Shown: positions 1-7,786 of the stretch, piece by piece
Layout: each line of letters opens with the position of its first letter
Numbering within the stretch: the stretch's first letter is position 1
Notes under the pieces: generated by a model
The model's database searches: none
What the model saw: only the letters and a program-made list of their open reading frames with translations
What the model was told of the DNA's origin: nothing
Program-made: the position numbers and the translations under genes
NCBI GenBank assembly: GCA_001604105.1
Contig: LVAQ01000029.1
Span: 1 to 34,513 of the forward strand
Length of the DNA stretch: 34,513 nucleotides
Source: Clostridiales bacterium Firm_11
GTDB lineage: Bacteria > Bacillota > Clostridia > Christensenellales > Aristaeellaceae
Reading direction: 5' to 3'

Positions 1-254
1 TATCATCCTCTTAACGTGTTTTTCGGGTTCCGTTTTGTTGCACTTGTTTTTTCAATCCGCCCTGAAAAAGCAGGGGGTTTATCCATGGCGGAGTAGACAT
101 CGATTCCGGTTTGCCGCGCGGATTTGGGAACGCGCCGCGCAGCCATCCGCATGGATGCCGCGCTGCCATCCGGGATCGGCAAGGAACACGCGTTTGCCAT
201 AGCGGGAGGCAACCTGCGTTCCTTGCCCGACCATGCGCCGCATGGCGCGTAGCC
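1..254. other. Gene-free edge of the window, downstream of the metallophosphoesterase gene
   Basis: No open frame here has a ribosome binding site or a recognisable protein. Two inverted repeats are visible. One has 10-bp arms GGCAAGGAAC (178-187) and GTTCCTTGCC (218-227). The other is a short hairpin GCGCC-GCAT-GGCGC at 235-248, lying 7 nt past the stop codon of the minus-strand gene. Neither is followed by a T tract on the minus strand, so calling a terminator is not justified. Confidence 0.5.
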
Positions 255-947
255 TCACCAGACGATGGAGCCGGTGGCAAGCTCGCGAACGGAGAGGAAC
301 ATGGCATACAGGTTGTGATCCAGCGGTGCGTCCATGTGCAGGTGCCCAAAGAACCAGCGCTTATACGTCACATTTTCCATCACCCACTGAAAAAACTGAT
401 TCAGCTCTTTCTCGCCTTCGTGATCGCCGAAAATCTGCTGCATGATATCCTCCGGCGCGGCATGCGTAATGATGTAATCCACATCACGTCCGTATTGTAG
501 CAGGTTTTCCCTGGCGGTCTGGTACTCGCTTTGGGAGGGCATTTCGCAGGGCCACCAATCCACACCCTCATAACGGCGCGCACGGTCGATGGAAAAACCC
601 CCGCCCATGGTGAATATCGTGTTCCCTTCCATTTCAAATACCTGCCCGCGCATCAGGTGATAGACGTTGCGGCGGATGCGCCGCGCAAGCCCACCGCGCC
701 ATTTGACCGGCTGATAGTTATCCAGCAGATGATAGTTCTCGTGGTTGCCATCCACAAAAGCGATGGTATAGGGGCGAAAACTCAGTTCGCGCAATGCCAG
801 CTCTTCCCGGGAGCCACCGGAGAATAGATAACCAAAATCCCCGCATACGATAAGCGTATCCCGCTTGGTCCACCGATCGGCAAATGGCATGGTTTCACGG
901 CTCAGCCGTGCTGGGCTGCCGTGTGTATCGCCGGTGACGTAAATCAT
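255..947 (-). CDS. Calcineurin-like metallophosphoesterase
   Basis: A 230-residue cytoplasmic phosphoesterase of unknown substrate. The dinuclear metal site of the calcineurin-like fold is readable in order: D7 and H9 in GDTHG, D37 in CGDFG, N68-H69 in DGNHE, then THAAP and GHLH near the C-terminus. There is no signal peptide or membrane segment. The chosen ATG at 947 has TAGGAGGA 7 nt upstream; a start further upstream would add 13 residues before the conserved MIYVTGDTHG beginning. It lies 53 bp after the sirtuin gene on the same strand, so the two are probably cotranscribed. The family hydrolyses phosphomonoesters, phosphodiesters or dinucleotides, and the sequence does not discriminate among them. 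Confidence 0.88.
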   Translation of the reverse strand: MIYVTGDTHGSPARLSRETMPFADRWTKRDTLIVCGDFGYLFSGGSREELALRELSFRPYTIAFVDGNHENYHLLDNYQPVKWRGGLARRIRRNVYHLMRGQVFEMEGNTIFTMGGGFSIDRARRYEGVDWWPCEMPSQSEYQTARENLLQYGRDVDYIITHAAPEDIMQQIFGDHEGEKELNQFFQWVMENVTYKRWFFGHLHMDAPLDHNLYAMFLSVRELATGSIVW

Positions 948-1000
948 GAAGTTCCTCCTACATCCAATCAAATTTGCGCACGGCAACCGTGCAAGGTACC

Positions 1001-1735
1001 TTATGCGGAGATGGCCGCATCCAGCGTGGTTGCGATGTGCTCGCGCACGATCAAATCCGCGCGCTGGTCAAAGGGGGTCGGCGTTAGGTTGATCAGCACC
1101 AGTTTTGCCTCGCGCCGATATCCCAGCAAACCCGCTGCGGGGTATACACTTAAGGAGGTGCCCCCTGCAATGAGCAGATCACACTTCATGACCGCGCGGA
1201 TGGATTCATCCATCACATCGTTGTTCAAAGGCTCACCGTAGAAAACGATATCGGGCCGTATGATGCCGCCGCAATGGCAGCGCGGGGTGCCGGGCATCGC
1301 CAGCACCGCTTCCATGGACAGCACCTGATTGCAGGCCATGCATAGATTGCGCCGTACCGTGCCGTGTAACTCCAATACCTTCTGGCTGCCCGCCAGCTGG
1401 TGTAATCCGTCAATGTTTTGCGTTACGATGGCTTTGAGACGGCCTTGTTTTTCCAGCCTCGCAAGGGCGTAATGCCCGGCGTTGGGCTTGGCGTGCGGGT
1501 GCAGCATGACCTTTTTATAGAAAGCCCAAAAAACATCGGGATGGTTCAAAAAAAAGCGGATGGATAGCATCTCTTCATATGTTTTGCCCTCGGCCTGCCG
1601 ATAGAGCCCATGCTCGCTGCGAAAGTCAGGGATGCCGCTTTCTGTGCTCATGCCCGCGCCGCCGAAAAATACAGTATAGCGGCTTTTATCGATCATCTGT
1701 CGCAACGCAACTTGCGCAGGAGTCATAACACTCAT
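1001..1735 (-). CDS. Sir2-family NAD-dependent protein deacylase
   Basis: A 244-residue sirtuin. Its expected activity is removal of acyl groups from protein lysines with NAD cleavage to nicotinamide and O-acyl-ADP-ribose, in the cytoplasm. Visible motifs are GAGMSTESGIPDFRS (about 26-40) for NAD binding, TQNIDGLHQ (105-113) and the catalytic histidine H124 in ELHGTV. A zinc site is formed by C132-X2-C135 and C153-X-C155. The second cysteine pair has one intervening residue rather than the more common two. GGTSLSVYPA (191-200) is the second nucleotide-contact loop. The ATG at 1735 is preceded by AAGGAGGG at a normal distance; an in-frame extension upstream lacks such a site. It leads an apparent two-gene operon with the phosphoesterase. 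Deacetylase versus other deacylase specificity is not resolvable here. Confidence 0.93.
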   Translation of the reverse strand: MSVMTPAQVALRQMIDKSRYTVFFGGAGMSTESGIPDFRSEHGLYRQAEGKTYEEMLSIRFFLNHPDVFWAFYKKVMLHPHAKPNAGHYALARLEKQGRLKAIVTQNIDGLHQLAGSQKVLELHGTVRRNLCMACNQVLSMEAVLAMPGTPRCHCGGIIRPDIVFYGEPLNNDVMDESIRAVMKCDLLIAGGTSLSVYPAAGLLGYRREAKLVLINLTPTPFDQRADLIVREHIATTLDAAISA

Positions 1736-1832
1736 GCAGACCCTCCTTATGAAACAGTGATCGAAAAGGGGAAATGTTCCGAGTTTGGATATGGATGCGG
1801 CATTTACTTTTTTTCGACATGGGATTCGCAAA

Positions 1833-1860
1833 ATCCTATGCTTGCGCGGGTTTTTTGCAA
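1833..1860 (-). promoter_or_regulatory. Candidate promoter for the sirtuin operon
   Basis: On the minus strand, TTGCAA (1855-1860) and TAGGAT (1833-1838) are separated by 16 nt, about 95 nt upstream of the sirtuin start. The -10 box is imperfect. Two overlapping TTGACA sequences lie further upstream but have no -10 box at a suitable distance. Confidence 0.4.
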
Positions 1861-1924
1861 AAATGCTGGAATCATTTGTCAATGTCAATGCACGCTTGCG
1901 TTTGCTGGCATCATGGGCGGGCGG

Positions 1925-1966
1925 CAAGGGGGTCCCCCTGCCCCGCACGTTCTCCGCGGCAGGGGG
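1925..1966. other. GC-rich stem-loop in the sirtuin-rplM divergent spacer
   Basis: CCCCCTGCC (1934-1942) pairs perfectly with GGCAGGGGG (1958-1966). The same left arm could instead pair with GGCAAGGGGG just upstream (1923-1932), so two mutually exclusive foldings exist. It lies between the two divergent promoters and has no T tract. Its role is unknown; it could be a repeat remnant. Confidence 0.4.
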
Positions 1967-2015
1967 CGGCAATGCAACTTGGCATTTACACACACGATGC
2001 AACCTGAATTTCTCC

Positions 2016-2045
2016 TTGACAAAATGGCATGCTATTTGCTACAAT
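2016..2045 (+). promoter_or_regulatory. Strong promoter for rplM-rpsI
   Basis: A consensus -35 TTGACA (2016-2021) is followed after 18 nt by TACAAT (2040-2045), preceded by TGC as an extended -10. Transcription should begin near 2052, leaving a leader of about 110 nt before the rplM start. Confidence 0.75.
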
Positions 2046-2051
2046 TTTCTT

Positions 2052-2148
2052 TGGCATCAATAGACTCCGCCAGCCCCGGACTGTTTATTGAACAAAGCGT
2101 GCGTTTGCTGACCATCAAGCGCCGCACCCTACCGGATACATTCCTTGA
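2052..2148 (+). promoter_or_regulatory. 5' leader of rplM, possible L13 autoregulatory leader
   Basis: About 100 nt of untranslated leader separate the predicted transcription start from the rplM ribosome binding site. Bacillota rplM genes commonly carry an L13 leader RNA through which the protein represses its own operon, so the position fits. I could not confirm the family's consensus by eye, so the call rests on position and length. Confidence 0.35.
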
Positions 2149-2162
2149 AGGAGGAAACAACC

Positions 2163-2594
2163 TTGAATACGTACATGGCCAAAGCCGCGGACGTGCAGCG
2201 CAAATGGTATGTCGTCGATGCGGAAGGCGTTGTGTTGGGTCGTCTTGCCAGCCAGATTGCCACCGTGCTGCGCGGCAAGCATAAACCGATTTACACCCCC
2301 CACGTGGATACAGGGGATTATGTGATCATCCTCAACGCCGATAAGGCGGTGCTCACCGGTAAGAAGCTGGATCAAAAGGTTTACTACAGCCACAGCGGAT
2401 ATCCGGGTGGCTTGCATGAGACCAAGTACCGTGCTTTGATGCTTCAAAAGCCTGAGTTTGCGGTGAAAAAGGCTATCGTGGGCATGCTGCCCAAGGGCCC
2501 CCTTGGCCGCCAGATGGCCAAAAAGCTGCGCGTCTATGCGGGCACAGAGCATGAGTATGCATCCCGCAAGCCTGAGAAGCTGGAACTCAAGTAA
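2163..2594 (+). CDS. rplM: 50S ribosomal protein L13
   Basis: A 143-residue protein of the large ribosomal subunit, an early-assembly 23S rRNA binder. The family signature is clear: [20 protein letters not shown] near the N-terminus, then LGRLASQIA and the [19 protein letters not shown] block. The start is a TTG at 2163, eight nt after AAGGAGG (2148-2154). It gives the canonical MNTYMAK beginning and the usual family length. An upstream TTG at 2145 overlaps the ribosome binding site itself, and the ATG at 2175 would drop the conserved first residues. It is followed after 24 bp by rpsI, the standard gene pair. Confidence 0.97.
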   Translation: MNTYMAKAADVQRKWYVVDAEGVVLGRLASQIATVLRGKHKPIYTPHVDTGDYVIILNADKAVLTGKKLDQKVYYSHSGYPGGLHETKYRALMLQKPEFAVKKAIVGMLPKGPLGRQMAKKLRVYAGTEHEYASRKPEKLELK

Positions 2595-2618
2595 CTGACG
2601 CGTAAAGGAGATTGAATC

Positions 2619-3011
2619 ATGGCTAAGGTAGAGTATAGCGCCGTAGGCCGCCGTAAAACAGCGATTGCCCGCGTGCGTCTGGTTGCAGGAGATGGCAAGA
2701 TTCTGGTCAACAAGCGTGACCTAGACGGCTATTTCGGCTTGGAAACCCTCAAGATGACCGTACGCCAGCCCTTGGAACTGACCAAGGCAGCCGGCGATCT
2801 TGACATTTTAGTATCCGTACATGGCGGCGGCCTCAGCGGCCAGGCGGGCGCGATTCGTCATGGCATCAGCCGCGCGCTGCTCAAGGTAAACCCTGAGCTT
2901 CGCGATAACCTCAAGAAGGCAGGCTTCCTTACGCGTGACCCGCGTATGAAAGAACGCAAAAAGTACGGCCTCAAGGCTGCTCGCCGCGCGCCCCAGTTCA
3001 GCAAGCGCTAA
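2619..3011 (+). CDS. rpsI: 30S ribosomal protein S9
   Basis: A 130-residue small-subunit protein whose basic C-terminal tail reaches the decoding region and contacts P-site tRNA. The start [14 protein letters not shown], the central [20 protein letters not shown] motif and the C-terminus [17 protein letters not shown] match the family throughout, including the terminal SKR. AAAGGAG at 2604-2610 lies 8 nt before the ATG. It is cotranscribed with rplM and followed by a likely terminator. Confidence 0.98.
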   Translation: MAKVEYSAVGRRKTAIARVRLVAGDGKILVNKRDLDGYFGLETLKMTVRQPLELTKAAGDLDILVSVHGGGLSGQAGAIRHGISRALLKVNPELRDNLKKAGFLTRDPRMKERKKYGLKAARRAPQFSKR

Positions 3012-3045
3012 CGGGTATGGCCGGAGCCGATCTGGCGGTATCATA

Positions 3046-3086
3046 GGGGAGCTGTTCGCGATGGCGGGCGGCTCCCTTTTGCTTTG
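3046..3086 (+). terminator. Probable rho-independent terminator after rpsI
   Basis: GGGAGC (3047-3052) pairs with GCTCCC (3071-3076) around an 18-nt loop, followed by TTTTGCTTT. It sits 35 nt past the rpsI stop and just before thiN, so some read-through into thiN is plausible. Confidence 0.55.
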
Positions 3087-3109
3087 AGCGCTTGATAGGG
3101 GGTGCTGCG

Positions 3110-3727
3110 GTGCCTACATGCTATATCGTTGGTGCGGGAGAGTTTACCGCGCGTGGGTTTACGCCTGCCGCGGAGGATATGGTCATCGCCGCGGATGGCG
3201 GCTATACGCGCCTTGCGGAAATGGGCGTCCGTCCGCATATCTTGATGGGTGATTTTGATTCGCTGGCGCAACGCCCAGAAGGGGTTCCGATTAAAGCCTT
3301 CCCCATCGCAAAGGACGATACCGATATGGGGCTTGCCATGGCCGAAGGGCTTGCGTGCGGCTACTCGGATTTTGCCCTCTATGGTGCGGGCGGTGGACGG
3401 CTGGATCATACGCTGGCAAATTTACAGCTGATGGGCGGCGCAAGCCGTAAAGGCGCTACCGTGCGCATGGTGTGTGAAGGCTTTGATGTGTTTACGCTGA
3501 CCAACGGCACACTAAAACTGCCGCCGCGCGCGCAGGGCACGCTGGTTTCAGTTTTTTGTCACGGCGCGCAGGCGCAAGGGGTCACGCTTCGCGGCTTGCA
3601 ATACCCGCTGACGAACGCGTTGCTCACCGCAGACCATCCCTTGGGCGTCAGTAATGCCTTTGCCGCGCAGGAAGCCGAGGTTATGGTGGCACAGGGAACC
3701 CTGCTGGTATATGTGGCGGTTTCCTGA
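3110..3727 (+). CDS. thiN: Thiamine pyrophosphokinase
   Basis: A 205-residue cytoplasmic enzyme that transfers pyrophosphate from ATP to thiamine, giving the cofactor thiamine diphosphate. Family motifs appear in order: AADGG (about 28-32), MGDFDS (46-51), KDDTDM (68-73) and GGGRLDHTLANL (94-105), which build the nucleotide and metal site. The C-terminal half has the expected beta-rich thiamine-binding part, including LTNGTL and a terminal VYVAVS strand. The start is taken as GTG at 3110, 8 nt after AGGGGG (3096-3101). A TTG at 3092 in the same frame lacks a ribosome binding site. No thiamine riboswitch or other thiamine gene is nearby, so it may depend on read-through from rpsI. Confidence 0.92.
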   Translation: MPTCYIVGAGEFTARGFTPAAEDMVIAADGGYTRLAEMGVRPHILMGDFDSLAQRPEGVPIKAFPIAKDDTDMGLAMAEGLACGYSDFALYGAGGGRLDHTLANLQLMGGASRKGATVRMVCEGFDVFTLTNGTLKLPPRAQGTLVSVFCHGAQAQGVTLRGLQYPLTNALLTADHPLGVSNAFAAQEAEVMVAQGTLLVYVAVS

Positions 3728-3950
3728 TTGACCGATGATGGGTTGCCGCGTCCCGCAGGGGACAAAAGACAGCTCGGTACGCGCAGGCGTGGCCGGGCTG
3801 TTTTTGCGCGTGCGCGGCGCAGGTTTGGGCGGCGATGCGCAAAACATGGTGTGCTGCGCTATCTTTGCCGCTATGATGCAAAACGCCTGCGGGAAAGGGT
3901 TTGGAGCCGGAAGCATGCGTCTTTCCGCCGCTGCCCGGGTTTCCCTCCGG

Positions 3951-3979
3951 TTGCATTTCGGCACCCCATACGCTATACT
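3951..3979 (+). promoter_or_regulatory. Promoter for the glycosyltransferase gene
   Basis: TTGCAT (3951-3956), a 17-nt spacer and TATACT (3974-3979) lie about 45 nt upstream of the start codon. The rest of the 3728-4023 spacer holds no supported gene. Confidence 0.65.
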
Positions 3980-4023
3980 CTACAAAGGAAAAAGGCGAGG
4001 GATAAGAGGGGGAGAGTGCACGC

Positions 4024-5391
4024 ATGCGCTTTACGATGATCTGCATCGGTTCAATGGGCGATGTGAAACCCTATGTGCTGCTTGGCAGTCAGCTGCAAAA
4101 GCGCGGGCATGATGTAGGCATTTGCGCTTTTAATGAGTTTGAGGCGCTAATCACAGGAAATGGCATGCGGTTTTTGCCGCTTTCCGGCGATGTGCGGGCA
4201 TTCATGAGCAGTGTGATGAAGCCGGGCACAAAGGGCGTGACCTACCTAAAACAGGTGCGGGATATCCTGCGGGACATCCTCGAATACTTTCTGCGCGATC
4301 TGCAAGCGGCCTGTGAAGATGCCGATGTGGTGGTCGCCACGTTCTTTGGGCAGATCATCCAATCCATTGCCGAAAAGAAAGATATTCCTTTCATCAAGAC
4401 CCACTATTACCCCATGGACCCCAACGATATTACGCCCATCTCCTCCGCGCCGGGGCTGCGGGCGGGCAAGGTATGGTACCGCGCCAGCTACAGCCTTGCA
4501 TACCTGCTCATCAGTACCCTTGAGCTTTACTACCTGACCAATTGGCGCAAGACGCAGGGGATGCGCCCCCGCAGGCTGGAAACCACGCCCTGCAATTATA
4601 TGAACGGCCATCGCGTGCCGGTGTTGTATGCGATGAGCCCTTTGCTGATGCCCCGTCCGGTCAAGTGGGATGAACACATTCACATGACGGGGTTTTGGCT
4701 GGATGATAAGACGAGTGATTATCAGCCTTCGCCGGAACTGGAAGCGTTTCTGGCGGTTGAACCCAAGCCCGTATACATTGGCTTTGGCTCCATGACCAGC
4801 GGAGATATGGGACGGACGCTGGCCATTGTGCAGGAGGCAATCAAGCGCAGCGGGGTGCGCGCTGTCGTTGCTACCGGCTGGGGTGCGGCGGATCCCGCCG
4901 CGTCGGAAAACACCTTTGTGGTCAAAGGCTATGTGCCGCATGATTGGCTGTTTACGCATGTAAGCGCGGTGGTGCACCATGGCGGGGCAGGCACCACGGC
5001 TGCCGGGCTGTGCGCGGGCTGCCCCACGCTGGTAATTCCCTTTGGCGGGGATCAGCCTTTTTGGGCAATGCGCGTGCGTATGCTGGGGCTGGGGCCTACC
5101 CCCATCACGCGCGAACAACTTACGGTTTCCAAGCTAACGCGCGCGCTGCAAAAGCTGACCAGCATCAAGAGCTACCGGATTGCCGCCGCAGAGCTGGGGG
5201 ACAGGCTTCGCATGGAACACGGCGTGGAGAAAGCTGCCGATATCATTGAGGCGGAAGTACGCCGTTGGCTGACCGAAGAACCCCAGATGCCGCCGCACAG
5301 GCTAAGGCTGTACCAGCCGCCTCCCATCCCATCCTGGCGCAAGGCAAACGGCATGCGGGGCATGCGCCATCCGCGCAGCAAACGACGCTAG
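4024..5391 (+). CDS. GT1 (UGT/sterol-glucosyltransferase-like) glycosyltransferase
   Basis: A 455-residue GT-B fold enzyme expected to move a sugar from a nucleotide-sugar donor to a lipid or small-molecule acceptor. The N-terminal acceptor domain begins with IGSMGDVKPYVLLGSQLQKRGH (8-29), the usual opening of macrolide and sterol glucosyltransferases. The donor domain carries YIGFGSM (251-257) and the signature VVHHGGAGTTAAGLCAGCPT with GGDQPFWA (316-348). Residues 417-455 are a Pro- and Arg-rich tail with no obvious fold, ending RSKRR, which may bind membranes. There is no signal peptide. The ATG at 4024 follows GAGGGGGAG and has its own promoter; nrdG follows after 35 bp. The acceptor is unknown; bacterial relatives glycosylate membrane lipids or natural products. 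Confidence 0.87.
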   Translation: MRFTMICIGSMGDVKPYVLLGSQLQKRGHDVGICAFNEFEALITGNGMRFLPLSGDVRAFMSSVMKPGTKGVTYLKQVRDILRDILEYFLRDLQAACEDADVVVATFFGQIIQSIAEKKDIPFIKTHYYPMDPNDITPISSAPGLRAGKVWYRASYSLAYLLISTLELYYLTNWRKTQGMRPRRLETTPCNYMNGHRVPVLYAMSPLLMPRPVKWDEHIHMTGFWLDDKTSDYQPSPELEAFLAVEPKPVYIGFGSMTSGDMGRTLAIVQEAIKRSGVRAVVATGWGAADPAASENTFVVKGYVPHDWLFTHVSAVVHHGGAGTTAAGLCAGCPTLVIPFGGDQPFWAMRVRMLGLGPTPITREQLTVSKLTRALQKLTSIKSYRIAAAELGDRLRMEHGVEKAADIIEAEVRRWLTEEPQMPPHRLRLYQPPPIPSWRKANGMRGMRHPRSKRR

Positions 5392-5426
5392 CACGCTTTC
5401 CCTGCCATCAAAGGAGTTCTTGTAAT

Positions 5427-5948
5427 ATGTCCGAAACACTTCGCCTGTATGGACTTGTGAGCGATTCCATCGTGGATGGCCCCGGCTACCGTACGGCAAT
5501 TTTTACCCAGGGCTGCCCGCACGCATGCCCCGGCTGCCATAACCCCGGTAGCCACCCCATGGAGGGCGGCACGGTATGGACGCTGGACGATATCGAGGCG
5601 AAATTTACTGGAAACCCCATGCTTAGCGGTATCACGCTCTCCGGCGGGGAGCCGTTCCTGCAGGCGGCCGGCTGTGCGGAGCTGGCGCGCCGCGCCCGCG
5701 GCAAGGGGCTTACTGTGTGGGTGTACAGCGGCTTTACGTTTGAACAGCTACAGGCGATGGCCAAGAAGGATGCGGATGTTGCCGCCCTGCTCGACCATGC
5801 GGATGTGCTGGTGGACGGCCGTTTTGTGCTGGCGGAGCGTTCGCTGGAACTGCTGTACTGTGGCAGCCGCAACCAGCGGGTGATTGATCTGGCTAAAACG
5901 CGCGAGGCAGGCGCGGTGGTGCTGTATACCCAACCGGAATGGTGCTGA
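5427..5948 (+). CDS. nrdG: Anaerobic ribonucleotide reductase activating protein (radical SAM)
   Basis: A 173-residue radical SAM activase. With S-adenosylmethionine and a 4Fe-4S cluster it installs the glycyl radical on NrdD, allowing deoxynucleotide synthesis without oxygen. The cluster motif C30-X3-C34-X2-C37 sits in TQGCPHACPGCHNP, and SGGEPF follows about 40 residues later. VDGPGYRTAIFTQGC is typical of Bacillota NrdG, and the length fits. The ATG at 5427 follows AAAGGAG by 10 nt; an in-frame extension upstream has no family similarity and lies inside the previous gene. No nrdD is present in the window, so its partner must be elsewhere. Activation of another glycyl radical enzyme is possible but less likely. 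Confidence 0.88.
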   Translation: MSETLRLYGLVSDSIVDGPGYRTAIFTQGCPHACPGCHNPGSHPMEGGTVWTLDDIEAKFTGNPMLSGITLSGGEPFLQAAGCAELARRARGKGLTVWVYSGFTFEQLQAMAKKDADVAALLDHADVLVDGRFVLAERSLELLYCGSRNQRVIDLAKTREAGAVVLYTQPEWC

Positions 5949-6090
5949 TAGGCAGTTGATCAGTCATGGCCTCATGGATGGTTTGGAGTGGAACGGCTTC
6001 CATGTTTCATCCTTGCGGTTTTCCATGCGCTACTGTGCGTGGCATGTGTGGCATGCGCGGCTGGGTAGGGGTGCGGATGATTGATATGGC

Positions 6091-6118
6091 TTGATTCTTC
6101 GCCTGCGGATAATAATAC
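6091..6118 (+). promoter_or_regulatory. Candidate promoter for the asparaginase gene
   Basis: TTGATT (6091-6096) and TAATAC (6113-6118) are 16 nt apart, about 70 nt before the start codon, in the 241-bp gap after nrdG. Nothing else was recognised in that gap. Confidence 0.35.
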
Positions 6119-6189
6119 CCTTTGCGCGAATACGCGCGGCGCGGCAGAAAAACGCGCGTCAACCGACTCACAATAAAGGAGCCGACCAT

Positions 6190-7224
6190 ATGCCGGATAG
6201 CAAACCCAAGCGGCTGGCGCTGCTGGCGACGGGTGGCACCATCGCTTCCACCATGACGGATCACGGCCTGATGCCTACGCTTACCGCCGATGAGCTGCTT
6301 GCTCCGGTGCGGGACTGGCTGCCCAGCGAGGTTACGGCACGGGATGTGTTCCGTATGGATTCCAGCAATGTGCAGCCGGAGGAGTGGCGCAGGCTTGCCC
6401 GCGCGGTGGATGAAGCCTTGCGGGACGCTGACGGTGTGGTCATCACCCATGGCACGGATACCATGGCCTATACGGCTTCGGCGCTCAGTTTCATGCTGGC
6501 GGGCGTGCAAAAGCCCGTGGTGCTCACAGGCTCCCAGTTGCCGCTTTTGCATCCCCTGACGGATGCGCTCAGCAACCTGCGCCACGCCATGGCCGCCGCT
6601 TCGCAAGGCGTGGGGGGTGTGTATGTCAGTTTTGATCACAAGCTAATTTCCGGCGTACGGTGTGTCAAGACACACACCACCGCCATGGACGCGTTTTCCA
6701 GCATCAATGCGCCGCTGGCGGGGTTTTTTGACGCGGAAGGCGTGCATATTTCACACCCGCAGTGTTATACGCCAATCGGCGCGTTACCCGCGGGCTATTC
6801 GCTCAAGGAGGGGCTGGACGCGCGCGTGTTCCTGCTCAAGCTGATCCCCGGCACATCACCGGATGTGCTGCGCTACGTCGAAAAAGCGGGGTATCGGGGG
6901 TTGGTAATCGAAGCCTTTGGACTTGGCGGGCTGCATTATATACGCCGCAATTTGGTGGCTGCGCTGGAGCATCTGGCGGCGAGCGGCGTTTTTGTGCTGG
7001 TGGTGAGCCAATGCCTGCATGAGAAGGCGGATTTCTCGATCTATGAAGTGGGGCGCGGTATGATGCGCACCCATGTGCACAGCGGGCGGGATATGACCAC
7101 CGAAGCAGCCGTGACCAAGCTGATGTGGGCGCTGGCGCAGGATGAACCCGAGGTGCTGCTGGGGGCGTCCATCGTGGGCGAAATGGCGGATTACAAAGCT
7201 GGCGGCGCGTCCTGCGGCGCCTGA
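6190..7224 (+). CDS. ansA: L-asparaginase, type I-like
   Basis: A 344-residue amidohydrolase converting L-asparagine to aspartate and ammonia. Both threonine catalytic elements are present: LLATGGTIAS with T14, and ITHGTDTMAYTA with T89-D90. A lysine in FDHKLISG is positioned as in the catalytic triad. LTGSQLPLLHPLTDALSNL and the C-terminal IEAFGLGGLHYI and VVSQCLHEKADFSIYEVG blocks fit the family. There is no signal peptide, favouring the cytoplasmic type I enzyme over the periplasmic type II. The ATG at 6190 is 8 nt past AAAGGAG (6175-6181); the frame extends further upstream but without a ribosome binding site. It appears to be a single-gene unit. A glutaminase or Glu-tRNA amidotransferase GatD role is less likely given the family length. 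Confidence 0.92.
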   Translation: MPDSKPKRLALLATGGTIASTMTDHGLMPTLTADELLAPVRDWLPSEVTARDVFRMDSSNVQPEEWRRLARAVDEALRDADGVVITHGTDTMAYTASALSFMLAGVQKPVVLTGSQLPLLHPLTDALSNLRHAMAAASQGVGGVYVSFDHKLISGVRCVKTHTTAMDAFSSINAPLAGFFDAEGVHISHPQCYTPIGALPAGYSLKEGLDARVFLLKLIPGTSPDVLRYVEKAGYRGLVIEAFGLGGLHYIRRNLVAALEHLAASGVFVLVVSQCLHEKADFSIYEVGRGMMRTHVHSGRDMTTEAAVTKLMWALAQDEPEVLLGASIVGEMADYKAGGASCGA

Positions 7225-7391
7225 GTAGCCATGGAAGCCAGACCCATGCAAACGACAGGTCAAGGGGAAATCCCGTCGGTTTGTCAAAAAACGGGTTCAG
7301 GGCGAGTAGCCGTGGCCAGGGTGCAGGGATGAACCCCCTGCCGGAGTTTGGGGTGGAAACCCTAAGCAAAGCCTTACGTCACAAACCATAG

Positions 7392-7419
7392 CCAAAGCGA
7401 GCGAACAGCCCGCAGGGCT
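7392..7419 (-). repeat. Dispersed 28-bp repeat, copy 1
   Basis: This stretch is the exact reverse complement of 28970-28997, and of 28817-28843 over 27 bp. The unit contains the small hairpin AGCCC-TGC-GGGCT followed by TGTTCGCTCGCTTTGG. The copies lie about 21 kb apart, always outside genes. Confidence 0.8.
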
Positions 7420-7614
7420 AGGGGCGAGCGATGGTAGCAACTACGGGAATTTTAACAAGCTGTATCCCTTGTAAGGCTTGCAAGGGGAGAAATACTTTGG
7501 TGGGTTTACGCGTAACCCAACCCTTTGCGCCTGAACCATTCCGATACAGGCAAGCGAACAGCCCGAAGCGTAAAGCCGCGACCGACGGTTGTGCGTTGAA
7601 GGATTCTGCAACAG

Positions 7615-7647
7615 CAAAGCGCGTTGCCACGGCGGCAACGCGCTTTG
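7615..7647. other. Perfect 14-bp-arm palindrome
   Basis: CAAAGCGCGTTGCC (7615-7628) and GGCAACGCGCTTTG (7634-7647) flank a 5-nt loop. No T run follows on either strand, so it is not a standard terminator, although it lies between two genes that converge. It could be a transcript-end hairpin or a repeat remnant. Confidence 0.6.
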
Positions 7648-7786
7648 TGTTGAAATACCAAACCCGTGAAAACCAAATCCAGGCAACGGGATGAGGTACC
7701 TTATGGTGATGGCATGCGCGCTGTCGCGCTGGCATCCGGCCATGTAATCACCCCGAGCCATACGCCGCCTCAAGGCGACCCTGCCG

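Larger units (their letters stand above)
7225..7786. other. 562-bp gene-free spacer between convergent ansA and the sensor kinase
   Basis: No frame here shows a ribosome binding site plus a recognisable protein. The spacer contains an imperfect hairpin near 7250-7282, one copy of the dispersed 28-bp repeat, a weaker second match to part of it near 7551-7566, and a 14-bp-arm palindrome. No clear T-tract terminator was seen for either flanking gene. Confidence 0.5.

Noticed and set aside
3735..4112. 125-codon plus-strand frame between thiN and the glycosyltransferase
   Set aside because: It spans the glycosyltransferase promoter and overlaps that gene's start, lacks a ribosome binding site and resembles no protein.
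4246..5118. 290-codon minus-strand frame opposite the glycosyltransferase
   Set aside because: No ribosome binding site or known motif, and it is antisense to a well-supported gene.
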